Assembly: GCF_003853705.1 (NCBI RefSeq)
Contig: NZ_QTQI01000005.1
Coordinates: 62,001-126,000, forward strand
Reading direction: 5' to 3'
DNA: 64,000 bases
From: Burkholderia sp. Bp8992
GTDB lineage: Bacteria > Pseudomonadota > Gammaproteobacteria > Burkholderiales > Burkholderiaceae
How positions within the stretch are numbered: the stretch's first letter is position 1; each line of letters begins with the position of its first letter. Below are positions 7,778-17,248 of this stretch, in pieces. Below the pieces are notes generated by a model. It was not told the DNA's origin. It made no database searches and saw only the letters and a list, made by a program, of their open reading frames with translations. The translations under genes were made by a program, and so were the position numbers.

Positions 7778-9813
7778 TGCGTCGACGCGTCGCCTCGATC
7801 CCGTTTCAACCGCGCAGCCTGCAACGGGCCGCGCTCGCCATGTGCGCGACCGCGCTGCTCACGGCGTCGCTGTGCATGGCGCCCGCGCAGCATGCGCGGG
7901 CCGCGGACCTGCGCTGGCGCAACAAGCCGTTCACGATCGTCGCGAACGGCAAGAAGATCGGCGACTTCATCCGCGAGCTCGCGTCGTCGCAGGGCGTGAC
8001 GGCGGTGGTCGACCCGAAGGTCGACGGCGTGATCAGCGGCCGCTTCTCGGGCACGCCGCAACAGACGCTCGAGACGATCTGCTCGACCTACGGGCTCACG
8101 TGGTACTACGACGGCTCGTTCCTGTACGTCGATCCGGCCGACCAGTCGCAGACGCAGATGATCCCGATCCCGCCGAATGCCTCCGGTGAAATCGGCCGTG
8201 CACTGCAGGCGATGCAGATTCCCGACAAGCGCTACACGCTGGTGATCAACGATCGCGCGAACAGCGTGTACGTGGCCGGCCCGCGCCGCTACGTCGAGCT
8301 CGTGCGGCAGGCGGTCGGCTCGGTCGGCGATCCGTCGGCGAATGGTGCGCATGCGGATATCCGCGCGTTCCGGCTCAAGTACGGTTGGGCATCGGATTTC
8401 ACGATTAACCGTTCGGGCAAGGAAGTGACGGTGCCCGGTGTCGCGACGATCCTGCGGCGGCTGTTCGGCAAGGCCGGCGACACGGCGGCGGCACCGACGA
8501 ACCCGTCGCTCGGCCAGGCCGCGCGCCAGGTGAAGCTCGGCTCGGGGCTGACGATCGCGGTGCCGCGCCTCGATTTCCCCGACATCTCCGGCGGCCCGCG
8601 TTCGGGCGGCTATTCCGGCGACGGCGGCGCGAGCGGCGGCTTCTCGCCGTTCTCGAGCAGCGGCGGCGAAACGCTGCCGCAGATCGTCGCCGACCCGGCG
8701 ATCAACGCGGTGATCGTGCGCGACCTGCCGGAGAACATGTACCGCTACCAGTCGCTGATCGGCCAGCTCGACGAGCGTCCGCGCATCGTCGAGATCAACG
8801 TGACGATCATCGACATCAACGAGGATTCGCTCGACAGCCTCGGGATCGACTGGCGCCTGCACACGACGCACGGCGACGTGCAGATCGGCAACGGGCAAAA
8901 CCCGCTGAACGGCAACACGCAGTACAACGGCGTCGGCAATCCGCCGCTGACGTTCGGCATCGGCACGTCGGAAACCGGGCAGACGGGCGCGTTCATGCCG
9001 ACCGGCATCGCGCTGACCGCGTCGATCGGCGGGTCGCTGCGCAATTACCTGCTCACGCGTATCAACGCGCTCGCGCAGAAGGGCCAGGCGCAGATGCGAT
9101 CGAAGCCGAAGGTGCTCGCGCTCGACAACACCGAGGCGATCCTCGAGAACCTTACGCAGTTCTACGTACAGGTGCCGGGCTACCAGGATTCGTCGCTGTA
9201 CAGCGTGACGACCGGCACGAGCATCAAGGTGACGCCGATGATCGTCGACGAGGCGATCCGCAACGCGGCGGCCGTGTCGGGCAATCCGCAGAGCGTGATG
9301 ATGTCGATCGACATCCAGGACGGCAACATCGTACCGGGGCAGGCCGTGTCGAACGTGCCGGTGATCCAGCAGCGCAACATCGTCACCAAGACGATGATCG
9401 ACGAAGGCAAGAGCCTGCTGATCGCCGGTTTCAACGACGACGAGGTGAGGCTGAACAAGAGCGGCGTGCCCTGGCTGTCCGACATTCCGCTGATCGGCAA
9501 CCTGTTCAAGTACACCGACAAGTCGGGCAATCACATGGAGCGGTTCTACCTGCTGACGCCGCGCGTGGTGACGACCGCGTCGATGTACGCGCCGGACGGA
9601 TCGCCCGTGAATCCGGGCGCCGACGGGCCGGCGAGCCAGGAAGGGATGTCGATGTATCGGCCGCCGGACAACGACGTCGCGGTGCCGCTGACGCCGACGC
9701 CGCTGCCCGGCACGAAGTTCGGTCCGCCCGCGCTGCCGCCGCCTAAGGATGCGGCGTCGCGGCCGGCGGCGACGACCGCAGGAGCCACCACCCATGTCGA
9801 CGACCATCATTGA
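7777..9813 (+). CDS. sctC: outer-membrane secretin SctC
   Basis: The product is a 678-residue secretin of the YscC/HrcC family that forms the outer-membrane ring of the injectisome. A Sec signal peptide spans about residues 1-44 and ends near HARAADL. N0/N1 domains follow (FTIVANGKKIGDFIREL and the ring-building repeats). The C-terminal secretin domain includes the VPVIQQRNIVTKTMIDEGKSL region, and GVPWLSDIPLIGNLFKY is the family hallmark near the C terminus. A Gly/Ser-rich insert lies around residues 268-290. ATG 7777 overlaps the sctS stop and follows an AGGAG ribosome binding site; the frame is open further upstream but only as a shadow. Confidence 0.96.
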   Translation: MRRRVASIPFQPRSLQRAALAMCATALLTASLCMAPAQHARAADLRWRNKPFTIVANGKKIGDFIRELASSQGVTAVVDPKVDGVISGRFSGTPQQTLETICSTYGLTWYYDGSFLYVDPADQSQTQMIPIPPNASGEIGRALQAMQIPDKRYTLVINDRANSVYVAGPRRYVELVRQAVGSVGDPSANGAHADIRAFRLKYGWASDFTINRSGKEVTVPGVATILRRLFGKAGDTAAAPTNPSLGQAARQVKLGSGLTIAVPRLDFPDISGGPRSGGYSGDGGASGGFSPFSSSGGETLPQIVADPAINAVIVRDLPENMYRYQSLIGQLDERPRIVEINVTIIDINEDSLDSLGIDWRLHTTHGDVQIGNGQNPLNGNTQYNGVGNPPLTFGIGTSETGQTGAFMPTGIALTASIGGSLRNYLLTRINALAQKGQAQMRSKPKVLALDNTEAILENLTQFYVQVPGYQDSSLYSVTTGTSIKVTPMIVDEAIRNAAAVSGNPQSVMMSIDIQDGNIVPGQAVSNVPVIQQRNIVTKTMIDEGKSLLIAGFNDDEVRLNKSGVPWLSDIPLIGNLFKYTDKSGNHMERFYLLTPRVVTTASMYAPDGSPVNPGADGPASQEGMSMYRPPDNDVAVPLTPTPLPGTKFGPPALPPPKDAASRPAATTAGATTHVDDHH

Positions 9814-11137
9814 TCCGCACGGCGACGGCGCATTGCCCGGCGGCGCGGGAGGCGCGGGGGCCGGTTCGGCCGCGCTCGCGTCGCCGTGGAACCTGTGCTT
9901 CCTGAGCGGGCCGATGTACGGCCGCACGATGTCGCTCGCGCGCGGCGCGAACTGGGTCGGCACGGCGGCCGATTGCGAAGTGATCCTGCCCGATCGCGAG
10001 ATCGGCGCGAAGCAGGTGTGCCTGCAGGTCGGCGCGCTCGCGGTGACGGTGCAGAACCACGGCGGCGAGACCGGCGCGGCGGTGCTGTTCAACGACGAGC
10101 CGCTCGGCGCGGGCCGCCGCTCGCTGACGCCGCACGACGTCGTGACGGTCGGTTCGATCCGGCTCGGGATCGCGCGGCATGCGCAGGCGAGCGTCGCGGT
10201 GCCGGACGAAGCCGATGCGCCGGCCGCCGCGCACGAGGCCGCGTGGCTCGGCTGGCTCACGGGCGGGCTGCGCCGCCTCGGCAGCCGGCGGCTCGTGATC
10301 GCGCTGGTCGCGCTGTGGCTCGGCGTGCTGCTCGGCGCGCTCGGCTACGGCTTCGTCACGTGGTCGGGGCGCCTGCCGTGGCAGCACGAATCGGTGCTCG
10401 CGCGCACGCACCGGCTGCAGCAACTGCTGCATGCGTATCCGGAGCTGGCCGTCGCGCCGCGCGACGACGGCGTGATCGTGTCCGGCTACGTCAGCGACCC
10501 GGCCGCGCGCGAACGCGTCGCGCAGATCGTCGCGGGCGTCGACAACGCGGCGCTCGGCAACATCTACGTGGTCAGCGACCTGGTCGCGACCGCGCAGACC
10601 TACTTCAGCGATACGGCGCTGACGGTCACGTATCTCGGCCGCGGCCGGATCGAGCTGACGGGGGCGGCCGCGCGCGCGCAGATCGAGCCGCGCATCCGCA
10701 ACTACATGAAGGACGCGCGTCCGGCGCTCGAAGTGGTCGATCACGTGCGCGATGCCGATCCGGCCGCGCCGCGCACGGCGACGACGCTCGGCGGCATGGC
10801 GGGCATTCCGGAGATCACGACGGTGTTCGCCGGCGACGGCGACCAGCGCTATATCGAGACGGCCGACGGCAGCCGCTATTTCGAAGGTGCGCGGCTGAAG
10901 GAGGGCGCGACCGTCGTGTCGATCGGCCCGGACGCAGTCGTGTTCGAACGCGGCGGCCAGCGCATCACGATGCCGCTCGGCGGCCCGTCGGCGAGTGCGC
11001 CCGAGCAGGCGCCGGCGCCGCCCGTGGCGCCGCTCGCGAGCGGCGCGGCCGCCGGGGTCGCGCAGCCGGTGCCGGGGCCGACGCTGTTGCCGGAGGCGGC
11101 GGCCGCCGCCGGCGCATCGAAGGAGGCGGCGCACTAG
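9794..11137 (+). CDS. sctD: inner-membrane ring protein SctD
   Basis: The product is 447 residues long and has the layout of YscD/PrgH-type inner-membrane ring proteins. A cytoplasmic FHA-like domain spans about residues 30-130 (SGPMYGRTMSLARGANWVG and later VGSIRLGIAR). One transmembrane helix lies near 168-195 (LVIALVALWLGVLLGALGYG). A periplasmic part with ring-building repeats follows, and the tail is Pro/Ala-rich. It overlaps the end of sctC by 20 bp. ATG 9794 is chosen because the frame upstream of it runs inside sctC. Assignment rests on domain order and operon position. Confidence 0.88.
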   Translation: MSTTIIDPHGDGALPGGAGGAGAGSAALASPWNLCFLSGPMYGRTMSLARGANWVGTAADCEVILPDREIGAKQVCLQVGALAVTVQNHGGETGAAVLFNDEPLGAGRRSLTPHDVVTVGSIRLGIARHAQASVAVPDEADAPAAAHEAAWLGWLTGGLRRLGSRRLVIALVALWLGVLLGALGYGFVTWSGRLPWQHESVLARTHRLQQLLHAYPELAVAPRDDGVIVSGYVSDPAARERVAQIVAGVDNAALGNIYVVSDLVATAQTYFSDTALTVTYLGRGRIELTGAAARAQIEPRIRNYMKDARPALEVVDHVRDADPAAPRTATTLGGMAGIPEITTVFAGDGDQRYIETADGSRYFEGARLKEGATVVSIGPDAVVFERGGQRITMPLGGPSASAPEQAPAPPVAPLASGAAAGVAQPVPGPTLLPEAAAAAGASKEAAH

Positions 11138-11278
11138 CGTCGCGACAGGTCATGCGCATCGCGCGGCGCGCGGTGCGTGCAATACGCGGGGCGTCGCATG
11201 GGCGCGGCGCCCCCCGTCGCAGGCGGGGCATGGGGCCGCCGCCGGAAGGTGGATGACGTTCACGTAAAGGAGCGCAAC

Positions 11279-11488
11279 ATGGGTACGCAGGCAGCAGGTG
11301 CAACCAACACGAACCAGGTCCAGCAGCAGGCCGACGACCTGACCAAGACGCAGCTCGAACTGACGAAGATCAACTTCCAGGTCCAGCAGTCGACGGCCAC
11401 GTTCGAAACCAGCAACGCAGTGACCGCGCAAGAGGGGACGGCGAACGCCCAGGTTGCGCAACACCTGAGCTCGGCCGGCCGCGCATGA
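11279..11488 (+). CDS. small helical T3SS protein, putative needle subunit
   Basis: The product is a 69-residue, Gln/Thr/Ala-rich, hydrophilic and probably helical protein without signal peptide. ATG 11279 follows AAAGGAG with good spacing. Size and position between sctD and sctI fit a needle protein (SctF), the extracellular filament subunit that the system needs and for which there is no other candidate here. The Pro-(Ser/Asp)-(Asp/Asn)-Pro turn typical of SctF needles is not visible, so it could be another small T3SS protein. A gap of 141 bp before it may hold its own promoter, as expected for a highly expressed filament subunit. Confidence 0.55.
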   Translation: MGTQAAGATNTNQVQQQADDLTKTQLELTKINFQVQQSTATFETSNAVTAQEGTANAQVAQHLSSAGRA

Positions 11489-11636
11489 CGCCGGCCGCCG
11501 GCCGTGCCGCGCGTAACCGCGCGCCGGGTCTGCCCGACGAGGGCGTCCGGCGGCGGATGCGTGCGTGCCGGCCGGCCCGTTCCGGGCTGGCCCGACCGAT
11601 CCGGTCCGGTGTCGGCCATTCAAGGAGGGCATGGAC

Positions 11637-12116
11637 ATGTCAGTGACAGGCGTAGGCGCGGCGCCGCCGGGCGCGGCCGCGCTCGCGAGTGCCGCGCAGC
11701 AGCAGGCGGGAGCGGCGTCCGATCCGGCGCAGGTGCGCCAGTTCGATGCGCTGATGCAACCGGGGGCATCGCCGTCCGCTCCGCCGTCCGCATCGGGCGT
11801 CGCGATGTCGCGCGCGCCGGCGGATGCAGCGCCGGCCGTGCAGATGACGCCCGCGCAGGCGAACCAGTCGTCGCTCGTCGAGCGGTTGCGCACCTACGGC
11901 AACGATCTCGATTCGCGGTACGCGAACATCGACAAGCATCGCAGCGAGATGCTGACGTCGATGGCGGACAACCGCAGCGACCCGCTGATGACGATGGTGA
12001 AGGCGATGGACTTCCAGTGGACGGCGACCACCACGATTTCGGAATACCAGTTGAGCCTGTCGGTCGCGCAGGCGGCGAACGGCTTCACGCACACCGTGCT
12101 GAAGACGCAGGAGTGA
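11637..12116 (+). CDS. sctI: T3SS inner rod protein SctI
   Basis: The product is 159 residues long. Its N-terminal half is Ala/Pro-rich and disordered. The C-terminal half is helical and resembles the YscI/HrpB inner-rod family, with NRSDPLMTMVKAMDFQWT followed by a SEYQLSLSVAQAANGF helix. The rod joins the export gate to the needle base. Two in-frame ATGs compete. The one at 11637 lies 8 nt after AAGGAGG, whereas the one at 11631 is only 2 nt away, so 11637 is preferred. It lies between the putative needle gene and sctJ. Confidence 0.82.
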   Translation: MSVTGVGAAPPGAAALASAAQQQAGAASDPAQVRQFDALMQPGASPSAPPSASGVAMSRAPADAAPAVQMTPAQANQSSLVERLRTYGNDLDSRYANIDKHRSEMLTSMADNRSDPLMTMVKAMDFQWTATTTISEYQLSLSVAQAANGFTHTVLKTQE

Positions 12117-12168
12117 AAGCGTGCGTGCGGGCCGTCGATGGCCTCACGCACCCTGAAGCGGACAAACG

Positions 12169-13050
12169 ATGACGACGATCGATTCGACGCCACGCGTGCA
12201 TGCGTGGCGCAGCCGGGCGGCGCGCGCGCTGCTCGCGGGGCTGCTCGTGCTGCTGGCCGGGTGCCAGAAGGAGCTGTACTCGGGCCTGTCGGAGCGCGAC
12301 GCGAACCAGATGATCGCGGTGCTCGGCGACGCGGGCATCAGCGCGTCGAAGGACAACGATGCGCGCGACACGTCGGACCGCAACGCGTGGCTCGTGAGCG
12401 TCGCCGACGGCGACATGCAGCCGGCGCTCACGGTGCTGCACGCGAACGGGCTGCCGAAGCCGAGCTACGCGAGCCTCGGCGAGCTGTTCCAGAAGCAGGG
12501 CCTCGTGTCGACGCCGGCCGAGGAACGCGTGCGCTACCTGTACGGCGTGTCGCAGGACCTGTCGCGCACGCTGCAGGACATCGAGGGCGTGGTCGTCGCG
12601 CGCGTGCAGGTCGTGATTCCGGAGAACGATCCGCTCGCGGACAAGATCAAGCCGTCGTCGGCGGCCGTGTACATCCGCTACCGGCCGGGCGTCGACCTGC
12701 GCGCGATGGCGCCGATGGTCAAGGATCTCGTCGCGCACAGCATCGAAGGGCTGCAATACGACAACGTGTCGCTGTTCCTGCAGCCGGCCGCCGCGCGCGC
12801 GACGCGCGTGGACGGCATCGGCAGCGCGGTATCGGACGTCCTGCGGCTGCGCTCGCCGCTGGGCTGGCTCGTGTTCGCGCTGATCCTGCTGACCTGCGCG
12901 GTGATTGCGCTGTCGGCCGCACGGCGCGGAATGTTCGGCGCGCGGCTCGCGGGCCTGCTCGGCGCGCCGCGCGGCGCGAACGGCACCGGCGGTGCGTCGC
13001 AGTCGGGCGGTGGCCTGCGCACGCCGGACGGTGCGCGCGACGGCGCATGA
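12169..13050 (+). CDS. sctJ: T3SS inner-ring lipoprotein SctJ
   Basis: The product is a 293-residue YscJ/HrcJ-family lipoprotein that forms the inner-membrane ring. A lipobox LLAGC places the lipidated cysteine at residue 32. The family start motif ELYSGLSERDANQM follows, then two ring-building modules. A C-terminal transmembrane helix lies at about residues 228-250, with a short Gly-rich cytoplasmic tail. Start and stop are clear. Its stop overlaps the sctK start (ATGA). Confidence 0.96.
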   Translation: MTTIDSTPRVHAWRSRAARALLAGLLVLLAGCQKELYSGLSERDANQMIAVLGDAGISASKDNDARDTSDRNAWLVSVADGDMQPALTVLHANGLPKPSYASLGELFQKQGLVSTPAEERVRYLYGVSQDLSRTLQDIEGVVVARVQVVIPENDPLADKIKPSSAAVYIRYRPGVDLRAMAPMVKDLVAHSIEGLQYDNVSLFLQPAAARATRVDGIGSAVSDVLRLRSPLGWLVFALILLTCAVIALSAARRGMFGARLAGLLGAPRGANGTGGASQSGGGLRTPDGARDGA

Positions 13051-13796
13051 GCGATCCGCACGCGCCGTTGCCAGGCGCCGGGCCCGACCCGGCCGACGCC
13101 GTGCCGCTGCCGTGGCTGCAGCCGCTCGCGCCGCCGCCGGCTGCGCGCCGCAGCGCGTTTCACGCGCTCGTGTGCGACTTCAACCTGCGGCCCGACCGCT
13201 ACCTGCACGTGACGCGCGTGCCGGCCGACTGGCCTGCGCGCTATCGTTCGCCGGACGCGTTCGGCGCAGCCGGCCGCAAGCTGCTCGCGCGGCACCTGCT
13301 CGCTGCGAACGGGGTAGCCGACTGGCATGACTTCGACGTCGCGAACCCGTGCGCGCGGCTCGCGCTGCTGCCGGGCGCGGCGCTCGAGCAACTGGCCGCG
13401 TATGCGGGGCTGCTGCTGCATCGCACCTGGCTGCGCGACGCGCTGGCCGGGCGCCGCATCCGCGCGGAAGTCGCGGCGCGGCTCGGCGGCGACGCGCTGG
13501 AACTGACGCTCGAACGCGCGCCGGAATTCGGCGCGCTTGCCGAGACGCTCGAGCCGTGGCGAGCCGATCCCGCCGCGCTGCCGGTCGTGATCCGCGCGCG
13601 CGGTGCTCGCCTGCTCGCGGATTTCATCGGCGTGGCCGGTGACGCCGTCGCGCGGCGCGTGCGCCTGAAATTCAACCGCGCGATCGACGATGAAGCGCCT
13701 TACTGGCTGAACCGCGCGCAGCGCGACCAGTTCGGCGAACTGATGTTCCTGTTTCTGATTCCCGAGAGGCTTGCGTCATGGGACTGGCTTTTCTGA
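13047..13796 (+). CDS. sctK: T3SS sorting-platform protein SctK
   Basis: The product is a 249-residue cytoplasmic protein placed between sctJ and sctL, where the YscK/HrpD-type accessory protein lies in related clusters. It has a Pro/Ala-rich start and a helical body with FHALVCDFNLRPDRYLH, which fits the family. SctK links the SctQ pods to the inner ring in other systems. ATG 13047 overlaps the sctJ stop; the longer upstream frame lies inside sctJ. Its 3' end overlaps sctL by 19 bp. The family is poorly conserved, so assignment relies mostly on context. Confidence 0.75.
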   Translation: MSDPHAPLPGAGPDPADAVPLPWLQPLAPPPAARRSAFHALVCDFNLRPDRYLHVTRVPADWPARYRSPDAFGAAGRKLLARHLLAANGVADWHDFDVANPCARLALLPGAALEQLAAYAGLLLHRTWLRDALAGRRIRAEVAARLGGDALELTLERAPEFGALAETLEPWRADPAALPVVIRARGARLLADFIGVAGDAVARRVRLKFNRAIDDEAPYWLNRAQRDQFGELMFLFLIPERLASWDWLF

Positions 13797-14407
13797 TCAC
13801 GAGCGACAACCTGCAGCTGCTGTCGGAGCGCAAGGTGCTCAAGGAGCGCGAATACGCGGCGCTGCTCGATGCGTCCGCGGTGATCGCGACCGCGCATGAA
13901 GAGGCCGCGCGCATCGTCGCCGATGCCCAGCGCGAATTCGACAAGCGCCAGGCCGCCGGCTACGACGAAGGCATGCGCCGCGCGCAGCGCGAGCAGGCCG
14001 CGCAGGCGTACACGCAGGCGCTGGCCGCCACGCGCACGATGGAGACGATGAAGGACGCGATGGCCGATATCGTCGTGAAGGCCGTGCGCGCGATCGTCGG
14101 CGAGATGAGCACGCAGAAGCTGTACGAGGCCGCGCTCGCGCGGATCGCGCCGCTGGTGCGCGACGAGGCGTTTCTGGTCGTGCATGTCGCGCCCGGCCGC
14201 AAGGACGAGATGCGCGATGCGCTCGACGGCGCGTTCGCCGGGCAGTCGAACCGGCAGAAGATCCGCATCGTCGAGGATGCGCAGCTCGAACGCCACGCGT
14301 GCACGGTCGAGACGCCGTCGGGGCGCATCGACGCGAGCCTCGACCTGCAGATCGATGCGCTGCGCCAGGCGATCCGCCGCGATGCGCTGAAGGGTGCCGC
14401 GCGATGA
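13778..14407 (+). CDS. sctL: T3SS ATPase stator SctL
   Basis: The product is a 209-residue protein of the FliH/YscL/HrpE type, the stator that connects the ATPase with the SctQ platform. The N-terminal half is a long charged helix rich in Ala, Glu, Arg and Gln (residues about 20-85). The C-terminal half is the globular V-type-ATPase-E-like domain (VKAVRAIVGEMS through QLERHACTVETPSGRIDASL). It overlaps sctK at its start and sctN at its end (ATGA), so the three are translationally coupled. Confidence 0.93.
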   Translation: MGLAFLITSDNLQLLSERKVLKEREYAALLDASAVIATAHEEAARIVADAQREFDKRQAAGYDEGMRRAQREQAAQAYTQALAATRTMETMKDAMADIVVKAVRAIVGEMSTQKLYEAALARIAPLVRDEAFLVVHVAPGRKDEMRDALDGAFAGQSNRQKIRIVEDAQLERHACTVETPSGRIDASLDLQIDALRQAIRRDALKGAAR

Positions 14408-15780
14408 ACGCGCCGCTCGACGATCCGCAACCGTTCGGCGACGACGACGGCGCACCGTTCGATCGCGGCCGCCTCGTCGGCGAACTCGATGCGGGGCTCG
14501 CGTTCTTCTCGCCGGTGTCGGTGCAGGGGCGCGTCAACCACGCGGTCGGGCAGATCCTGAACGCGACGGGCATCCGGGCGCGGCTCGGCGAGATCTGCGA
14601 GCTGCGCACGCCGAACCAGCCGACGCTGCTCGCGGAGGTGGTCGGCTTTTCGCGGCAGACGACCTTGCTTACGCCGCTCGGCGACGTGGCCGGGCTGTCG
14701 CCGGAGACGACCGTCGTGCCGTCCGGGCGCGAGCACGTGTTTCCGGTGGGCGAAGGGCTGTTCGGCCGCGTGCTCGACGGGCTCGGCCGGCCGCTCGACG
14801 ATCGCGGCCCCGTGACGGGCGCCGCGTGGGTATCGACGCAGCAGGATCCGCCGAATCCGCTCGCGCGCAAGATGATCGACACGCCGTTTCCGACCGGCGT
14901 GCGCGTGATCGACGGCCTGATGACGCTCGGCATCGGGCAGCGCGTCGGTATCTTCGCGCCGTCCGGCGTCGGCAAGAGCACGCTGCTCGGGATGATCGCG
15001 CGCGGCGCGCAGGCCGACGTGAACGTGATCGCGCTGGTCGGCGAACGCGGCCGCGAGGTGCGCGAATTCATCGAGCACAGCCTGTCGCCGGAGGTGCGCG
15101 CACGGTCGATCGTCGTCGTGTCGACGTCCGATCGCCCCGCGATGGAGCGCGTGAAATCCGCGCTGGTCGCCACCGCGATCGCCGAGCATTTCCGCGATGC
15201 GGGCAAGCGCGTGCTGCTGCTGGTCGATTCGCTGACGCGTTTTGCCCGTGCGCAACGCGAGGTCGGCCTCGCGAGCGGCGAGCCGCCGACGCGGCGCAGC
15301 TTCCCGCCGTCGACGTTCGCGGTGCTGCCGCGCCTGCTCGAACGCGCGGGGCAGGGCGCGCACGGGTCGATCACCGCGCTCTACACGGTGCTCGTCGAAG
15401 GCGACGAGGAGTCGGACCCGATCGCCGAGGAAGTGCGCTCGATCCTCGACGGCCATATCGTGCTGTCGCGCAAGATCGCGCTCGCGAACCGCTATCCGGC
15501 GATCGACGTGCTCGCGAGCCTGTCGCGCGTGATGCCGCTCGTCGCGAGCCGCGCGCACCAGCATGCCGCCGCGCGCGTGCGCGAGCTGATCGCGAAGTAC
15601 CAGGAGATCGAGCTGCTCGTGCAGATCGGCGAATATCGCGAAGGCAGCGACCGCCTCGGCGATCTCGCGCTGCGTGCGCGCGACGCGATCGGCGCGTTCT
15701 GCGCGCAGGCGTCGGACGAGGACGTGCGTTTCGACGCGCAGCTCGCGAAGCTGATGAAGCTGGCGAACGATCATGTCTGA
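14404..15780 (+). CDS. sctN: T3SS ATPase SctN
   Basis: The product is the 458-residue hexameric ATPase of the FliI/YscN/HrcN family that detaches chaperones and unfolds substrates at the export gate. Walker A reads APSGVGKST near residues 183-191, and Walker B is in the RVLLLVDSLTRFA stretch. The family motif PPTRRSFPPSTFAVLPRLLERAG follows. Length is normal. ATG 14404 overlaps the sctL stop and the longer upstream frame is inside sctL. Its 3' end overlaps sctO by 8 bp. Confidence 0.97.
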   Translation: MNAPLDDPQPFGDDDGAPFDRGRLVGELDAGLAFFSPVSVQGRVNHAVGQILNATGIRARLGEICELRTPNQPTLLAEVVGFSRQTTLLTPLGDVAGLSPETTVVPSGREHVFPVGEGLFGRVLDGLGRPLDDRGPVTGAAWVSTQQDPPNPLARKMIDTPFPTGVRVIDGLMTLGIGQRVGIFAPSGVGKSTLLGMIARGAQADVNVIALVGERGREVREFIEHSLSPEVRARSIVVVSTSDRPAMERVKSALVATAIAEHFRDAGKRVLLLVDSLTRFARAQREVGLASGEPPTRRSFPPSTFAVLPRLLERAGQGAHGSITALYTVLVEGDEESDPIAEEVRSILDGHIVLSRKIALANRYPAIDVLASLSRVMPLVASRAHQHAAARVRELIAKYQEIELLVQIGEYREGSDRLGDLALRARDAIGAFCAQASDEDVRFDAQLAKLMKLANDHV

Positions 15781-16429
15781 AGCCGACGACCGCCTCGTGC
15801 TCGCGACGCTCGCGCGCCTGAAGCGCGTGCGCGAGATGCGCAGCCAGATCGCCCGCGTCGCGGCCGCGCGCCAGCAGGGCATCGCCGCGCAAAGCCGCCG
15901 CGCGCTCGATGCCGCGCACGCGCAGCTCGCGCAGCAGGTTGCCGCGAAGGCCGCGATCCAGGCGCGGCTCGCCGACGATTTGCGCGAGGCGCGCGCGCTG
16001 CAGGATGCCGCGGCCGACACCCGCACGTTCGACCGCCACATCGGCACCGCGAACGCATCGGTGCACGAGGCCGCGCACGTGCATCGCGGCCACGAGGCGA
16101 CGCTGGCCGACCTGCAGCGCGCCGCGCGCAAGGCGAAGGCCGCCGAGGACAAGCTCGAGAAGGCCGGCGAGAAGGCGCTGCATGCGCGCGCCGCGCGCGT
16201 CGAGCGCGACGCCGACGAAGTGGCGGACGGCTACGCGGTGCGGCGTTTCTCGACGGCCGGCGCGTGGGCGGCCGGCGCGGGCGATGTGTCCGGTCATGCG
16301 TCCGCGCAGCCTGAAGCGGCCGCCGCGTTCGATGCGGAGATGACCGACGCTGAAGCCGGCATCGAACCGGGCGCATCCGCCGCGGCCGACGAGACCGCTT
16401 CGCCTGCCGCCGCGGAGCGCCGATGCTAG
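15773..16429 (+). CDS. sctO: T3SS stalk protein SctO
   Basis: The product is a 218-residue Ala/Arg/Glu-rich protein, almost wholly predicted coiled coil over residues 10-150, with an acidic Ala-rich tail. This fits the FliJ/YscO/HrpD-type central stalk that couples the ATPase to SctV. Sequence conservation in this family is low. Position between sctN and sctT, with overlaps at both ends, is the main support. It is longer than typical SctO (about 150 residues) because of the C-terminal tail. Confidence 0.8.
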   Translation: MSEADDRLVLATLARLKRVREMRSQIARVAAARQQGIAAQSRRALDAAHAQLAQQVAAKAAIQARLADDLREARALQDAAADTRTFDRHIGTANASVHEAAHVHRGHEATLADLQRAARKAKAAEDKLEKAGEKALHARAARVERDADEVADGYAVRRFSTAGAWAAGAGDVSGHASAQPEAAAAFDAEMTDAEAGIEPGASAAADETASPAAAERRC

Positions 16430-17232
16430 ACCAGGCCGCGGGTTTCAACGACGTCGCGGGCACGCTGCGACCGCTGCTCTACGTGATGCCGCGCCTGTTG
16501 CCGATCATGTTCGTCGTGCCCGTGTTCAACGAGCAGATCATCACGGGTCTCGTGCGCAACGGCATCGCCGTCGTGATCGCCGCGTTCGTCGCGCCGGCGA
16601 TCGATGCCGCGCAGGTGGCCGCGCTGCCGTTCCTGATGTGGTGCCTGCTCGTCGCGAAGGAGGCGGTGGTCGGCATGCTGCTCGCGGGCGCGTTCAGCGC
16701 GGTGCTGTTCGCGATCCAGGGCGTCGGCTACCTGATCGACTTCCAGACCGGCAGCGGCAGCGCCGCGTTCTTCGATCCGATGGGCGGTCACGAAGGCGGC
16801 CCGACGTCGGGATTCCTGAATTTCGTCGCGATCGCGCTGTTCGTCACGGCGGGCGGCCTGCAGGTGCTCGTGCAGCTGTTCGCGCAGTCGTACGCGTGGT
16901 GGCCGATCGGCTCGCTCGGCCCCGATTTCTCGTCGATGCTGCAGACCTTCATCGTGCGGCAGACCGACACGATCTTCGAATGGATGGTGAAGCTCGCCGC
17001 ACCGGTGACGATCGTGCTGGTCCTCGTCGAGCTCGGGATCGGCCTCGTCGGGCGTGCGGTGCCGCAGCTGAACATCTTCGTGTTCTCGCAGCCGCTGAAG
17101 AGCGCGCTCGCGTTGCTGATGATGATGCTGTTCCTGCCGGTGGTGTATGCGTCGCTGCATTCGCTGCTGAGCCCCGACAGCGGGCTGATGGCGCTGCTGC
17201 GCGCGCTGTTCGCCGCGCACGGCGGCGGCTGA
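16423..17232 (+). CDS. sctT: type III export apparatus protein SctT
   Basis: The product is a 269-residue integral membrane protein of the FliR/YscT/HrcT family, a subunit of the SctRST export-gate core. It has about six hydrophobic segments and the typical region RPLLYVMPRLLPIMFVVPVF near the N terminus. FFDPMGGHEGGPTSGFLNF lies in the middle and VFSQPLKSALALLMMMLFLP toward the end. It overlaps sctO by 7 bp and is followed 16 bp later by sctU. Confidence 0.95.
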   Translation: MLDQAAGFNDVAGTLRPLLYVMPRLLPIMFVVPVFNEQIITGLVRNGIAVVIAAFVAPAIDAAQVAALPFLMWCLLVAKEAVVGMLLAGAFSAVLFAIQGVGYLIDFQTGSGSAAFFDPMGGHEGGPTSGFLNFVAIALFVTAGGLQVLVQLFAQSYAWWPIGSLGPDFSSMLQTFIVRQTDTIFEWMVKLAAPVTIVLVLVELGIGLVGRAVPQLNIFVFSQPLKSALALLMMMLFLPVVYASLHSLLSPDSGLMALLRALFAAHGGG

Positions 17233-17248
17233 GCGGGCCGGAGCCGAG